This document shows, in pieces, positions 1 through 7,535 of a stretch of DNA of 20,736 bases; within the stretch, counting starts at the first letter, position 1, and the number at the start of each line of letters is the position of its first letter. The DNA is from Methylococcaceae bacterium UBA659 (GTDB lineage Bacteria; Pseudomonadota; Gammaproteobacteria; Methylococcales; Methylomonadaceae). The notes beneath the pieces are model-generated. The model worked only from the letters and a program-made list of their open reading frames with translations, had not been told where the DNA came from and made no database searches. Location of the stretch: contig DBNZ01000147.1 of the NCBI GenBank assembly GCA_002299495.1, positions 1 through 20,736 on the forward strand, in the 5' to 3' direction. The position numbers and the translations under genes were made by a program.

Positions 1-283
1 ACCTTATGTTTTCCGGTGTCGATGCAGCTACGCTGCCTGGCTTTTTGAGTTAATCAGCGGGACCATCGCAGCCACGGTGGTCCCGGATGCTTTATGCCCT
101 TAGGTACGCTCAGCCGCATCCGGGCTACTTGCTCCGCGTCCCGTCACGAACTGCCCGCTGGAGCGGAAGCCGGGCGTTCCCACGTCAGAGCGCGGCAACC
201 CTAAACACGACGCACCCTCGCGCCGCAGGCGGCACTCCCATAGACGCCCTAAGGCTATAGGGTCTTGTGTGGTAATCCGTACC
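1..283. other. Intergenic DNA downstream of prlC, dense in short inverted repeats
   Basis: No credible reading frame is seen in this left edge. It holds several short inverted repeats: GCAGC/GCTGC around 24-36, a hairpin at 59-84, a 9-bp stem at 82-90/116-124, and CCCTA/TAGGG at 247-262. None is followed by a clear U-run on the minus strand, so I cannot name a terminator for prlC, whose stop is at 284. The dense stems and the GTAG head at 125-128 (read on the minus strand) suggest extragenic repetitive elements rather than a gene. Confidence 0.5.
59..128 (-). repeat. REP-like extragenic palindrome with GTAG head
   Basis: Read on the minus strand, GTAG (125-128) is followed at once by CCCGGATGC (116-124), which pairs perfectly with GCATCCGGG (82-90). 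A second hairpin abuts and shares bases with it: GGGACCATCG (59-68) against CGGTGGTCCC (75-84), 9 of 10 positions pairing. A GTAG-type head next to an imperfect palindrome is the known layout of REP sequences mobilised by RAYT transposases of the IS200/IS605-related Y1 family. No RAYT gene is visible here. Assignment rests on structure only; copy number in the genome is unknown. Confidence 0.5.
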
Positions 284-2323
284 CTACGACGCTATCCCGC
301 TATGTCTGAGCAAGGCATCGATGTTTGGCTCGCGGCCGCGGAATTTGACGAACAATTCCATCGCGTCGCGGCTGCCGCCTTGTTCTAGGATGTGGGTTAA
401 GAAAGCGGTGCCGGCGCCGCGGTCGAAAATGCCTTTTTCCTCGAACAGCGAGAAGGCGTCGCAGGACAGCACTTCCGCCCATTTGTAGCTGTAGTAGCCG
501 GCCGCGTAACCGCCCGCAAAAATATGCGAAAAGCTGTGCGCGAAGCGGTTGAACTTAGGCGGCCTGACCACGGCGATCTGGTTTCTGACCCGCTCCAGAG
601 TTTCGTAGATGCGGGCGCCTCGGTTGGGGTCGTAGTCGTGGTGCAGGTGGAAATCGAACAGGCTGAATTCCAACTGGCGCAGCATTATCATGCCGGCCTG
701 GAAGTTTTTCGCCGCCAGCATTTTGTTAAACAAGTCGTCGGGCAACGGTGCGCCGGTTTGAAAATGGCCGGACATCAAGGCCAAGGCGTCTTTTTCCCAG
801 CACCAGTTTTCCATGAATTGGCTGGGCAGCTCAACCGCGTCCCATTCCACGCCGTTGATGCCGGACACGCCCAGGTGGTCGACTTGGGTCAGCAGGTGGT
901 GCAGGCCGTGGCCGAATTCGTGGAACAAGGTGGTGACTTCGTCGTGCGTGAGCAGGGCGGGGGTGTCGCCTGCGGGCGGCGTAAAATTACACGTCAGATA
1001 AGCGACCGGGATTTGGATGTCGTCCTCGCTGCGTTTCCGGCCCACGCAGTCGTCCATCCAGGCACCGCCGCGTTTTTTCGTGCGGGCATACAGGTCTAGG
1101 TAGAACTGGCCACGGATGTGGCCGCTGTGGTCGTTGATTTGGAAAAAGCGCACGTCCGGGTGCCAGCTGTCGAAAGCGGCGATTTCGACGATGTTCAGGC
1201 CATACAATCGTTCAACGATGGCGAACAGGCCAGGCAATACGCGGGTGACCGGGAAATAGGTCTTGACCTCTTCTTGCGACAATTGGTAATGGTGCTGGCG
1301 CATTTTTTCCGCGTAGTAACTCATGTCCCAGGATTGTAAGTCGCGGATGCCGTGGCGTTGTTCGGCAAATTCGCGCAATTCGGCCAGGTCTTTGCGGCCT
1401 TGACGCCAGGATTTGTCGGCCAGGTCTTCCAAAAAGCCTATCACGTCTTCGGGCTTGCTGGCCATTTTGGTGGCCAGCGACAGTTCGGCGTAGTCGTTAA
1501 AACCCAACAGCCGGGCTTTTTCGTGACGCAGCGCCAGGGTCCGCTCCATGATGGCGCTGTTGTCCCAGCGGTGAGCATCAGGGCCTTGGTCGGAGGCGCG
1601 AGTGGCGAAAGCGGTGTAATGTTCGCGCCGCAGTTCGCGGTTGTCGGCGTAGGTCATGACGGCAATGTACGACGGGAATTGCAAGTTAATTAGCCATCCG
1701 TCTAGGCCTGCTTGCTCGGCCGCTTGCTTGGCCTGCGCCAAGGCCGACGGCGGCAGGCCGGCCAGTTCGTCGTGGTCGCGGATCAGTTTGCTCCAGGCGT
1801 TGGTGGCGTCGAGCAGGTTTTCCTCGAATTTGCTGGCCAGATTGGATAGTTCCAGGCTGATTTCTTTGTAGCGTTGTTTTTTGTCCGCGTCTAAGGCGAC
1901 GCCGGATAGGGTGAAATCGCGCAGGGCGTTTTTGATGATTTTTTGTTGCGCCTGCTCCAACCCGGTGAACGCCTCGCTGTCGGCGATCTGTTGGTAAGCG
2001 CGGTACAGGGCTTCGTTTTGCCCCATTTCGGTGGCATATTCGCTGAGTTTGGGCAGGCAGGCATGGTAAGCCTCGCGCAAGCCGTCGTTGTTGACCACCG
2101 AGTTCATGTGGCTGACCGGCGACCAGGCTTTGCTCAGCCGGTCTTCGGCGTTGGCGATGGGCGCGATCAGGTTGTCCCAAGTGTAATCGGTGGTTGCGGC
2201 CAGGCGGTCGGCCACGGTTTTACGGGCATCGGCCAGCAGTTGGTCTATCGCGGGTTCTATCTGTTCGGGTTTGATCCGTGAAAACAGCGGCAGTTTGCTG
2301 TCAAGCAATAAAGGATTGTCCAT
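284..2323 (-). CDS. prlC: Oligopeptidase A, M3-family zinc metallopeptidase
   Basis: This cytoplasmic oligopeptidase degrades short peptides, including cleaved signal peptides. The protein has 679 residues from the chosen ATG at 2323, nearly the length of E. coli PrlC. That start gives MDNPLLL followed by LPLFSRI, matching the family N-terminus; the open frame runs about 20 codons further upstream into the preceding RDD gene without family resemblance. The zinc site is clear: HEFGH with H468, E469 and H472, and the third ligand E498 in VELPSQ, followed by a C-terminal helical M3 domain ending with AHSFSHIF and GYYSYKWAEVLS. It is the last gene of a minus-strand set, 7 bases after the RDD gene, and the close spacing suggests translational coupling since no strong ribosome binding site is visible. 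Confidence 0.95.
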   Translation of the reverse strand: MDNPLLLDSKLPLFSRIKPEQIEPAIDQLLADARKTVADRLAATTDYTWDNLIAPIANAEDRLSKAWSPVSHMNSVVNNDGLREAYHACLPKLSEYATEMGQNEALYRAYQQIADSEAFTGLEQAQQKIIKNALRDFTLSGVALDADKKQRYKEISLELSNLASKFEENLLDATNAWSKLIRDHDELAGLPPSALAQAKQAAEQAGLDGWLINLQFPSYIAVMTYADNRELRREHYTAFATRASDQGPDAHRWDNSAIMERTLALRHEKARLLGFNDYAELSLATKMASKPEDVIGFLEDLADKSWRQGRKDLAELREFAEQRHGIRDLQSWDMSYYAEKMRQHHYQLSQEEVKTYFPVTRVLPGLFAIVERLYGLNIVEIAAFDSWHPDVRFFQINDHSGHIRGQFYLDLYARTKKRGGAWMDDCVGRKRSEDDIQIPVAYLTCNFTPPAGDTPALLTHDEVTTLFHEFGHGLHHLLTQVDHLGVSGINGVEWDAVELPSQFMENWCWEKDALALMSGHFQTGAPLPDDLFNKMLAAKNFQAGMIMLRQLEFSLFDFHLHHDYDPNRGARIYETLERVRNQIAVVRPPKFNRFAHSFSHIFAGGYAAGYYSYKWAEVLSCDAFSLFEEKGIFDRGAGTAFLTHILEQGGSRDAMELFVKFRGREPNIDALLRHSGIAS

Positions 2324-2330
2324 AAGTGCA

Positions 2331-2795
2331 TTAAAAATGGTTGGGATGACGGAAAAACACGGCGGTTTTGGAAAGCCGGTCATGCCAGGCTTTACGGTCT
2401 TGGTCGATTAAAATCCACCAAAAGCCTAGCCCTAGACAGCCCCAAGATAACAGGGCGCAAACAAAGCGCAAGGCGGCTTGGCGCCAGGTAATAGGTCGCC
2501 CGTCTTCGCTGAGGACGGCAATTTTCCAAGCCCGCAGGCCCAAGGTTTGGCCGCCGTGGGTCCAGAACCAACCGTAAAAGGCGAAGCTGACCAGCAGCAG
2601 GTAGGCAGGGTAAAAGAATTGGTCCGGGGTGAACGCTGCGCCGTGGTTTAGCGGCAACAGCATGGCGGTGGCAAAAAACAGCACCGCCAACAACAGCAAG
2701 GAGTCATAAAGGACGGCGACTAAGCGGCGCAAAAAACCAGGCGCCCGTTTGCGTGGGTCGCCTGGTTGTTTAGGTGGGCGTTCGGGCGGGGTCAA
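2331..2795 (-). CDS. RDD-family integral membrane protein
   Basis: A 154-residue inner-membrane protein. After a basic, proline-rich N-terminus (about residues 1-22) it has three hydrophobic segments at roughly 25-48, 60-80 and 108-130. The first carries the Arg and Asp that define the RDD family (RRLVAVLYDSLLL), and the GQTLGLRAWKI stretch and the closing DRKAWHDRLSKT motif are typical of these proteins. The family's biochemical role is unsettled; ion transport has been proposed for some members. The likely start is TTG at 2795, directly abutting the TAA of the upstream small gene, because no ATG precedes the first membrane segment. Its stop lies 7 bases before prlC, so the genes are almost certainly co-transcribed. 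Confidence 0.85.
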   Translation of the reverse strand: MTPPERPPKQPGDPRKRAPGFLRRLVAVLYDSLLLLAVLFFATAMLLPLNHGAAFTPDQFFYPAYLLLVSFAFYGWFWTHGGQTLGLRAWKIAVLSEDGRPITWRQAALRFVCALLSWGCLGLGFWWILIDQDRKAWHDRLSKTAVFFRHPNHF

Positions 2796-2975
2796 TTAGC
2801 TTTTGAACAATGACATTTTTTGTCCAAAATACAAGCACATGCCCATTAACGAGCCGAGCATGACCAAAGAGAATAAAAACGGCGGCCTATGGAACAGCAA
2901 AATAAAAAAATCAGCCACGAACAGGCTGGTCATAACGGGATGGTCGATAAAAGCGTCAAGAATTTTTTTTAACAT
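2796..2975 (-). CDS. Small hypothetical membrane protein with two hydrophobic segments
   Basis: A 59-residue protein starting MLKKILDAFIDHP. Two hydrophobic stretches (about residues 14-28 and 32-50) separated by HRPP suggest a helical hairpin in the inner membrane, with a short basic C-terminus ending KMSLFKS. I do not recognise the family. The ATG at 2975 is preceded by AAGAGA about 7 bases upstream, a fair ribosome binding site; an in-frame TTG at 2996 would add seven residues but lacks one. Its TAA stop directly abuts the RDD gene start, which argues for a real gene and for a three-gene operon ending with prlC. Confidence 0.6.
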   Translation of the reverse strand: MLKKILDAFIDHPVMTSLFVADFFILLFHRPPFLFSLVMLGSLMGMCLYFGQKMSLFKS

Positions 2976-3068
2976 GGCAATCTCTTTTAGCCCCAAGCGG
3001 GTGAAAGTGTTAACAATAAATCCGCCCGATGGGTAATTTTTATTAAATGTGCATCAGGTGCTGGTAAA

Positions 3069-3097
3069 ATCCTAGGCGGCGATTCTACTATATTCAA
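3069..3097 (-). promoter_or_regulatory. Candidate sigma-70 promoter for the small membrane protein-RDD-prlC set
   Basis: On the minus strand, TTGAAT (3092-3097) and TAGGAT (3069-3074) are separated by 17 bases. They match the -35 and -10 consensus at 4 of 6 positions each. The site lies about 95 bases upstream of the first start codon at 2975. This is a motif match only. Confidence 0.4.
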
Positions 3098-3131
3098 CAG
3101 GCGAATGTAAAAGAAATCAAGCTTGCCGGTT

Positions 3132-3160
3132 TTGGCAGGTGTTGGTGCAAATGCTATGAT
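3132..3160 (+). promoter_or_regulatory. Candidate sigma-70 promoter for the pcnB-folK-pan operon
   Basis: TTGGCA (3132-3137) and TATGAT (3155-3160) are separated by exactly 17 bases and match the -35 and -10 consensus at 5 of 6 positions each. Predicted transcription starts near 3167, giving a leader of about 33 bases to the proposed AUU start of pcnB. This is the strongest promoter match in the window and is divergent from the candidate prlC-operon promoter. Confidence 0.6.
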
Positions 3161-3183
3161 GAACGCAGCAATAATAACAAACC

Positions 3184-3202
3184 TTAAGGTGTGGCCGTTA
3201 TT
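3184..3202 (+). promoter_or_regulatory. Ribosome binding site deciding the AUU start of pcnB
   Basis: TTAAGG at 3184-3189 complements the 16S rRNA 3' end. Ten bases separate it from the ATT at 3200; if UAAGG is aligned to the full anti-Shine-Dalgarno the gap is about 6, near optimal. The in-frame GTG at 3191 is only 1 base away, which makes it an unlikely start. Confidence 0.45.
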
Positions 3203-4576
3203 TTAAAATTTTTTAAAAACATTATCCGCGCGGTGATGGCGGAAAACAATCTGCCGACAACGACGCCAGTCAGGGTTTATCCCCGTTCTGAACACAGTAT
3301 TTCCCGTTCCAGGATCAGTGAAAACGCCTTAAAGGTTTTGTATCGGCTGCAAAAAGAAGGGTTTGATGCTTATTTGGTGGGCGGTTGCGTGAGGGATTTG
3401 TTGCTAGGGCGGGAGCCTAAGGATTTTGACGTGGTGACTAATGCCGATCCGGATCAGGTGAAAAAAGTGTTCCGCAATTGCCGCATCATTGGTCGCAGAT
3501 TCCGGCTTGCCCATGTTTATTTTGGCAAGGAGGTGGTGGAGGTGGCGACTTTCCGGGGCGCGGCGGAAAGCCAAAATGACAAACAACTGTTGACCCAGGA
3601 TGGCCGGTTGTTGCGTGACAACGTTTACGGCGGCATCGAAGAGGACGTTTGGCGCCGGGACTTTACCGTCAATGCGTTGTACTACAACATCAAGGATTTC
3701 ACGGTCATTGATTATGTCAACGGCATGAAGGACCATGAGGCGGGCACGTTGAAGTTGATAGGGGACCCGCAGACCCGGTTCCGGGAAGACCCGGTACGGA
3801 TGTTAAGGGCGGTGCGGTTTGCCGTGAAACTGGGCTTTAAGATTGATCCGGCTTGTGAGCGGGCCTTGTTCGAGCTGGCCGGTTTGTTGGCCGATATTCC
3901 GCCGGCCCGATTGTATGATGAAACCTTGAAGTTATTTTTGTCGGGTTATGCCTTGCAAGCCTTTGAAGGGTTAAGGCGTTATGGCCTGTTTAAAGCGCTG
4001 TTCCCGACCACGGAAAAATGCCTGTCTGAAGAAGACAGCGATTTTCCTAAAATGTTGATCGCCAAAGCGTTGCAGAATTCAGACAACCGCGTCGCCGATG
4101 GCAAATCCGTGACTGCCTACTTTTTGTTTGCGGCCTTGTTATGGGAGCCGACGCAGGCTTTGGCCAAGCAAAAAATGGACGATGGCGACCCCGAATATAT
4201 CGCCTACCAAGAAGCCGCCAACATCACTATCGGAAAACAAGTAAAAAGGACGGCAATGCCGCGTCACATTAGCTTGGCCATGCGTGAGGTTTGGTCATTG
4301 CAACCTAAATTCAACGCCAGGGTCGGCTCGAAACCCGGCCGGTTATTGGCTCACCCGCGCTTCCGTGCCGGTTATGACTTTTTGGTCTTGCGGGCCGAGA
4401 CCGGCGGGGTCGACCCCGAGTTGGTGGCTTGGTGGGAAGCCTACCAAAATGCCAACGAAACGGAGCAACGGAAAATGACCCAGCCAACCAGCAAATCGGT
4501 GGGCGGTAAAACAGGAAGGCGTAGGAGTTACCGAAAAAAACCCTCCGCTGGCCAATCAGCGGGTACGGAAGTTTGA
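3200..4576 (+). CDS. pcnB: Poly(A) polymerase I, probable AUU start
   Basis: PcnB adds 3' poly(A) tails that mark RNA for decay. The nucleotidyltransferase core shows YLVGGCVRDLLLG, the metal-binding KDFD pair, GRRFRLAHV, RRDFTVNALYY and REDPVRMLRAVRFA; the C-terminus is Arg/Lys-rich, as in E. coli PcnB. The start is unusual. A GTG at 3191 lies 1 base after the only Shine-Dalgarno-like stretch (TTAAGG, 3184-3189), too close to be used. The ATT at 3200 is properly spaced and gives a 458-residue protein beginning MLKFFKNIIRAVMA. That lines up with the E. coli N-terminus MFTRVANFCRKVLS at N7, R10 and V12; E. coli pcnB is known to start at AUU. An ATG at 3236 lacks a binding site. folK starts 4 bases downstream. 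Identity is firm; the start is inference. Confidence 0.93.
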   Translation: MLKFFKNIIRAVMAENNLPTTTPVRVYPRSEHSISRSRISENALKVLYRLQKEGFDAYLVGGCVRDLLLGREPKDFDVVTNADPDQVKKVFRNCRIIGRRFRLAHVYFGKEVVEVATFRGAAESQNDKQLLTQDGRLLRDNVYGGIEEDVWRRDFTVNALYYNIKDFTVIDYVNGMKDHEAGTLKLIGDPQTRFREDPVRMLRAVRFAVKLGFKIDPACERALFELAGLLADIPPARLYDETLKLFLSGYALQAFEGLRRYGLFKALFPTTEKCLSEEDSDFPKMLIAKALQNSDNRVADGKSVTAYFLFAALLWEPTQALAKQKMDDGDPEYIAYQEAANITIGKQVKRTAMPRHISLAMREVWSLQPKFNARVGSKPGRLLAHPRFRAGYDFLVLRAETGGVDPELVAWWEAYQNANETEQRKMTQPTSKSVGGKTGRRRSYRKKPSAGQSAGTEV

Positions 4577-4580
4577 AACC

Positions 4581-5078
4581 ATGAACGACCATACCTTAAC
4601 CACGGCTTATCTTGGTTTAGGCGGCAATCTGGCTGCTCCGGCGGAACAGATCAAGTCCGCCCGTGCCGCCATTGCGGCCATCCCCGGCATAAAGGAGCTG
4701 GCTTTTTCCAGTTTGTACCATAGCTTGCCGATGGGTCCGAAAGACCAGCCCGATTATGTCAACGCGGTCATGGCCATCGCTACCGAGCTGGGTGTGTTGG
4801 ATTTGTTGCATACGCTGCAAGCGATAGAATCGGCCCATGGCCGAAAACGCACCGGCGAGCGTTGGGGTGCTAGGACTTTGGATTTAGACATTTTGATGTA
4901 CGGCGACCAACGCATCGATTTGCCCGAGCTGACCGTCCCCCATCCCGGCATAGGCGGGCGGGCGTTTGTGTTATATCCCTGGTATGAAATCGCCCCGGAA
5001 TTGATCATACCCGGCAAAGGTTGCCTCAGCGAATTGATAGCCCATTGCCCAAAAAACGGGTTAACCCAACTGGATTGA
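4581..5078 (+). CDS. folK: 2-amino-4-hydroxy-6-hydroxymethyldihydropteridine pyrophosphokinase
   Basis: HPPK transfers pyrophosphate from ATP to 6-hydroxymethyl-7,8-dihydropterin in folate synthesis, in the cytoplasm. The 165-residue protein has the family's N-terminal YLGLGGNL, the substrate loop SSLYHSLPMG with DQPDYVNAV, and the catalytic block RWGARTLDLDILMYG (about 94-108), whose D101 and D103 correspond to the magnesium ligands. PHPGIGGRAFVLYPW is also standard. It follows pcnB by 4 bases and precedes panB by 5, so it is in the same transcript. Confidence 0.95.
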   Translation: MNDHTLTTAYLGLGGNLAAPAEQIKSARAAIAAIPGIKELAFSSLYHSLPMGPKDQPDYVNAVMAIATELGVLDLLHTLQAIESAHGRKRTGERWGARTLDLDILMYGDQRIDLPELTVPHPGIGGRAFVLYPWYEIAPELIIPGKGCLSELIAHCPKNGLTQLD

Positions 5079-5083
5079 CGATA

Positions 5084-5890
5084 ATGCCCACACAGGTTTT
5101 GAACCGCCCCCTGTCAATCAAGGACTTGGCGGCGATGAAGCGGCGCGGTGAAAAAATAAGCTGCCTAACCGCCTACGACGCCAGCTTCAGTGCCTTGATT
5201 GACCAAGTCGGCATTGATGTGTTGTTGGTCGGTGATTCCTTGGGTATGTGCATACAAGGGCATAGCACCACCTTGCCGGTCACGGTGGCGGACATGGTCT
5301 ATCATGTCCGCTGTGTCGCTAGGGCCAGAAGGCGGGCATGGGTCATCGCCGATATGCCGTTCATGAGCTGCTACAGCAAACAGGCCGCCGCAGAAAATGC
5401 CGCAAAATTGCTGCAAGAAGGCGGGGCGCAGATGGTTAAGCTGGAAGGGGCAAGGGTTGACATCATCGACTTCCTGGTCGGGCAGGGTGTGCCGGTATGC
5501 GGGCATCTAGGCTTGTTGCCCCAATCTATCAACCAAATGGGCGGTTATGGCGTACAAGGTAAAAGTACCCAAGATGCGGAGCAAATCATGGCCGACGCGG
5601 TGCGTTTGCAGCAGGCCGGGGCAAAGCTCTTGGTGTTGGAATGCGTTCCGGCGGAATTAGCGGGTGACATCAGCAAAGAATTGGCTATCCCCGTTATCGG
5701 CATTGGCGCCGGGGTTGGATGTGACGGTCAAGTTTTGGTGTTATACGACCTTTTAGGCATGAGTCTTGGAAATTTTCCGCGCTTCGTGAAAAATTTCCTG
5801 GCCGACGCCAAATCGATCCCCGATGCTTTTCTGGCCTATCATCAAGCGGTCAAGCAACAACAATTTCCAAGTAAGGAACACAGCTATTAA
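5084..5890 (+). CDS. panB: 3-methyl-2-oxobutanoate hydroxymethyltransferase
   Basis: PanB converts alpha-ketoisovalerate to ketopantoate using methylene-tetrahydrofolate, the first committed step of pantothenate synthesis. The 268-residue protein has the TIM-barrel metal ligands D51 (VGDSLGM), D90 (IADMPF) and E121 (KLEGA), and the likely catalytic base E186 (LVLECVPAE). GHLGLLPQSINQMGGY is the family signature. The ATG at 5084 was chosen because it lies just past the folK stop and gives the family N-terminus; an earlier in-frame start would overlap folK by over 50 bases. The next gene, panC, begins on the base after its stop codon. A nearby folate gene is apt, since the enzyme uses a folate cofactor. 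Confidence 0.96.
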   Translation: MPTQVLNRPLSIKDLAAMKRRGEKISCLTAYDASFSALIDQVGIDVLLVGDSLGMCIQGHSTTLPVTVADMVYHVRCVARARRRAWVIADMPFMSCYSKQAAAENAAKLLQEGGAQMVKLEGARVDIIDFLVGQGVPVCGHLGLLPQSINQMGGYGVQGKSTQDAEQIMADAVRLQQAGAKLLVLECVPAELAGDISKELAIPVIGIGAGVGCDGQVLVLYDLLGMSLGNFPRFVKNFLADAKSIPDAFLAYHQAVKQQQFPSKEHSY

Positions 5891-6796
5891 ATGGACATCA
5901 TTATTGCCCAATCGTTGGCCGAACTGAGAAGCCACATAAAAATTTGGAAAAATTCGTCAGAAAGCGTTGCCTTAGTGCCCACCATGGGCAATTTGCATGA
6001 CGGCCATTTGGCCTTGGCCAGGGAGGCCGCTAAGCTGGCAAGCCGCGTGGTGGTCAGTATTTTCGTCAATCCCACCCAATTCGCGGAGGGCGAAGATTTT
6101 GCCAGTTACCCCCGTACCGGGCGGCAAGATTTAGCGAAACTTCGGAAACAGCCCGTCGATTTGGTGTATATGCCGTCGGCATCGGAAATGTACCTGCCTG
6201 ATGCGAAAACCACGGTTACCGTCAACGGGCTTTCGGCGCTTTATTGCGGGGCGTCAAGACCCGGCCATTTCACCGGCGTAGCGACCGTGATCTGCAAACT
6301 GTTTAACCAAGTGCAGCCAGATGTGGCCGTATTCGGGCTGAAGGATTTCCAGCAACTGGCGGTGATCAGGTCCATGGCCAGGGATTTGGACATGCCGGTG
6401 GCGATTGCCGGTGTCGGCACGGTCAGAGAGGCGGACGGCTTGGCCTTAAGCTCTAGGAATGGCTATCTGACCGGTGCGGAAAGGCAACGGGCGCCGTTGC
6501 TGTACCAGTTTTTGTGCGGGGCGCGTGATTTGGTCTTAGCGGGGAAAACCCTTTATCCTGACATTGAGCGGCAGGCGCTCAAGTCGCTGAGCCAAGCCGG
6601 TTTCCAGCCCGATTATTTTAGTGTTTGCCGCAGCGGGGATTTGGCCAAGGCGGGGCCTGATGACAGTGATCTGGTGATATTGGCCGCCGCAAAACTGGGC
6701 AAGGCCCGGTTGATAGACAATATTTGTTTCTGCAAAACCACCCCGATTTCTCCGCAAAACGACAGCTTCCGCAGGGCCGATACGGCGGTGTCTTGA
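5891..6796 (+). CDS. panC: Pantothenate synthetase (pantoate-beta-alanine ligase)
   Basis: PanC joins pantoate and beta-alanine, using ATP to form a pantoyl adenylate. Its 301 residues include the nucleotidyltransferase signature VPTMGNLHDGHL (H36, H39), VNPTQF, RPGHFTGVATV and KDFQQL; the residue before KDFQQ is Leu where E. coli has Glu. The usual fold ends around LIDN (about 275-278), and roughly 20 extra residues follow (ICFCKTTPISPQND and beyond), longer than the typical 280-285. The extension has no recognised motif. The ATG abuts the panB stop with no intervening base, indicating translational coupling. Confidence 0.95.
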   Translation: MDIIIAQSLAELRSHIKIWKNSSESVALVPTMGNLHDGHLALAREAAKLASRVVVSIFVNPTQFAEGEDFASYPRTGRQDLAKLRKQPVDLVYMPSASEMYLPDAKTTVTVNGLSALYCGASRPGHFTGVATVICKLFNQVQPDVAVFGLKDFQQLAVIRSMARDLDMPVAIAGVGTVREADGLALSSRNGYLTGAERQRAPLLYQFLCGARDLVLAGKTLYPDIERQALKSLSQAGFQPDYFSVCRSGDLAKAGPDDSDLVILAAAKLGKARLIDNICFCKTTPISPQNDSFRRADTAVS

Positions 6797-6910
6797 AGCG
6801 ATCGTCGCATTGATGGATAATCGCCCCCCTTCGCCATCCGCCAAAATGATCCCCGACCGGCGGACGCTCCCATTGGGCTTCCTTAACGCTTACCAACGAC
6901 AGAGTTTATT

Positions 6911-7267
6911 ATGCAAGTGACCATGCTTAAAGCCAAACTGCACAGGGCTACGGTGACCCATGCCGAATTAAATTATGAAGGCTCCTGCGCTATCGCCAGT
7001 GACATCCTGGAATGCTCAGGAATCAGGGAATACGAGCAGATACAGATATACAACGTCAACACCGGCGCACGTTTCACCACCTATGCCATCCGCGCCGAGG
7101 CCGGTTCAGGGGTGTTTTCTGTCAATGGCGCGGCGGCGCGTTTGGCCTGTCCGGGGGACTTGATTATTGTTTGTGCCTATGGGCAGTATGCGGAAGAGGA
7201 ATTGAAAGGCTACCGCCCTACCCTGGTTTATTTCGACGCAAAAAATACGGTCATCAGCAAAAAATAG
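6911..7267 (+). CDS. panD: Aspartate 1-decarboxylase precursor
   Basis: PanD makes beta-alanine from aspartate for PanC. The 118-residue proenzyme self-cleaves between G24 and S25, seen here in the intact motif NYEGSCA, to create the pyruvoyl cofactor on the alpha chain. KLHRATVTHAELNYEG, the FTTYAI segment and SVNGAAARLACPGD are family hallmarks. It lies 114 bases after panC; no terminator stands between them, so it probably belongs to the same transcript. The ribosome binding site is weak. With panB and panC it completes a local pantothenate branch apart from PanE/IlvC-type ketopantoate reduction, which is not encoded here. Confidence 0.95.
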   Translation: MQVTMLKAKLHRATVTHAELNYEGSCAIASDILECSGIREYEQIQIYNVNTGARFTTYAIRAEAGSGVFSVNGAAARLACPGDLIIVCAYGQYAEEELKGYRPTLVYFDAKNTVISKK

Positions 7268-7535
7268 CCTCGAATCGCGCCGGGGGCGGCGCTCCTACAG
7301 GCGCAGCCCGGCGCTTAGGTGGGCGTACATGAGGACTTCCTCAATCTGTTGCGATGGCACATCCGTGTGCCGCAGACTGGCGAACCGCGTAGCCGCTTTT
7401 AAAACCCGTTTTTAGCGACCGCTCATTTTGTTTAGGGTTTATCCCAACGCGGCAAAATTTCTGGCCAATACCTCATGTCACCTAAGGCTTTCCGGCCTAA
7501 AACTTAACCGATAACCGCCCTTAACTCCCTGGACC
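7268..7535. other. Intergenic region between panD and glnE
   Basis: Beyond the REP-like palindrome, this stretch contains a GGCAC/GTGCC hairpin with a 6-base loop at 7356-7371 and no believable gene. I see no strong sigma-70 match ahead of glnE. Confidence 0.4.
7277..7298 (-). repeat. REP-like palindrome with GTAG head, second class
   Basis: Read on the minus strand the element starts GTAGGAG (7292-7298) and folds a perfect 6-bp stem, GCGCCG (7287-7292) with CGGCGC (7277-7282), around a four-C loop. This GTAG-plus-GC-rich-hairpin form closely resembles REP families of Pseudomonas and related bacteria. It starts 9 bases after the panD stop and could also act as a transcript-end stabiliser, but no U-run follows. 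Its stem sequence differs from the element at 59-128, so two classes may coexist. Confidence 0.55.

Noticed and set aside
524..1099. Long plus-strand open frame (191 codons) opposite prlC
   Set aside because: It lies entirely antisense to a clear M3 peptidase gene, shows no family motif and fits the shadow expected from GC-biased codons.
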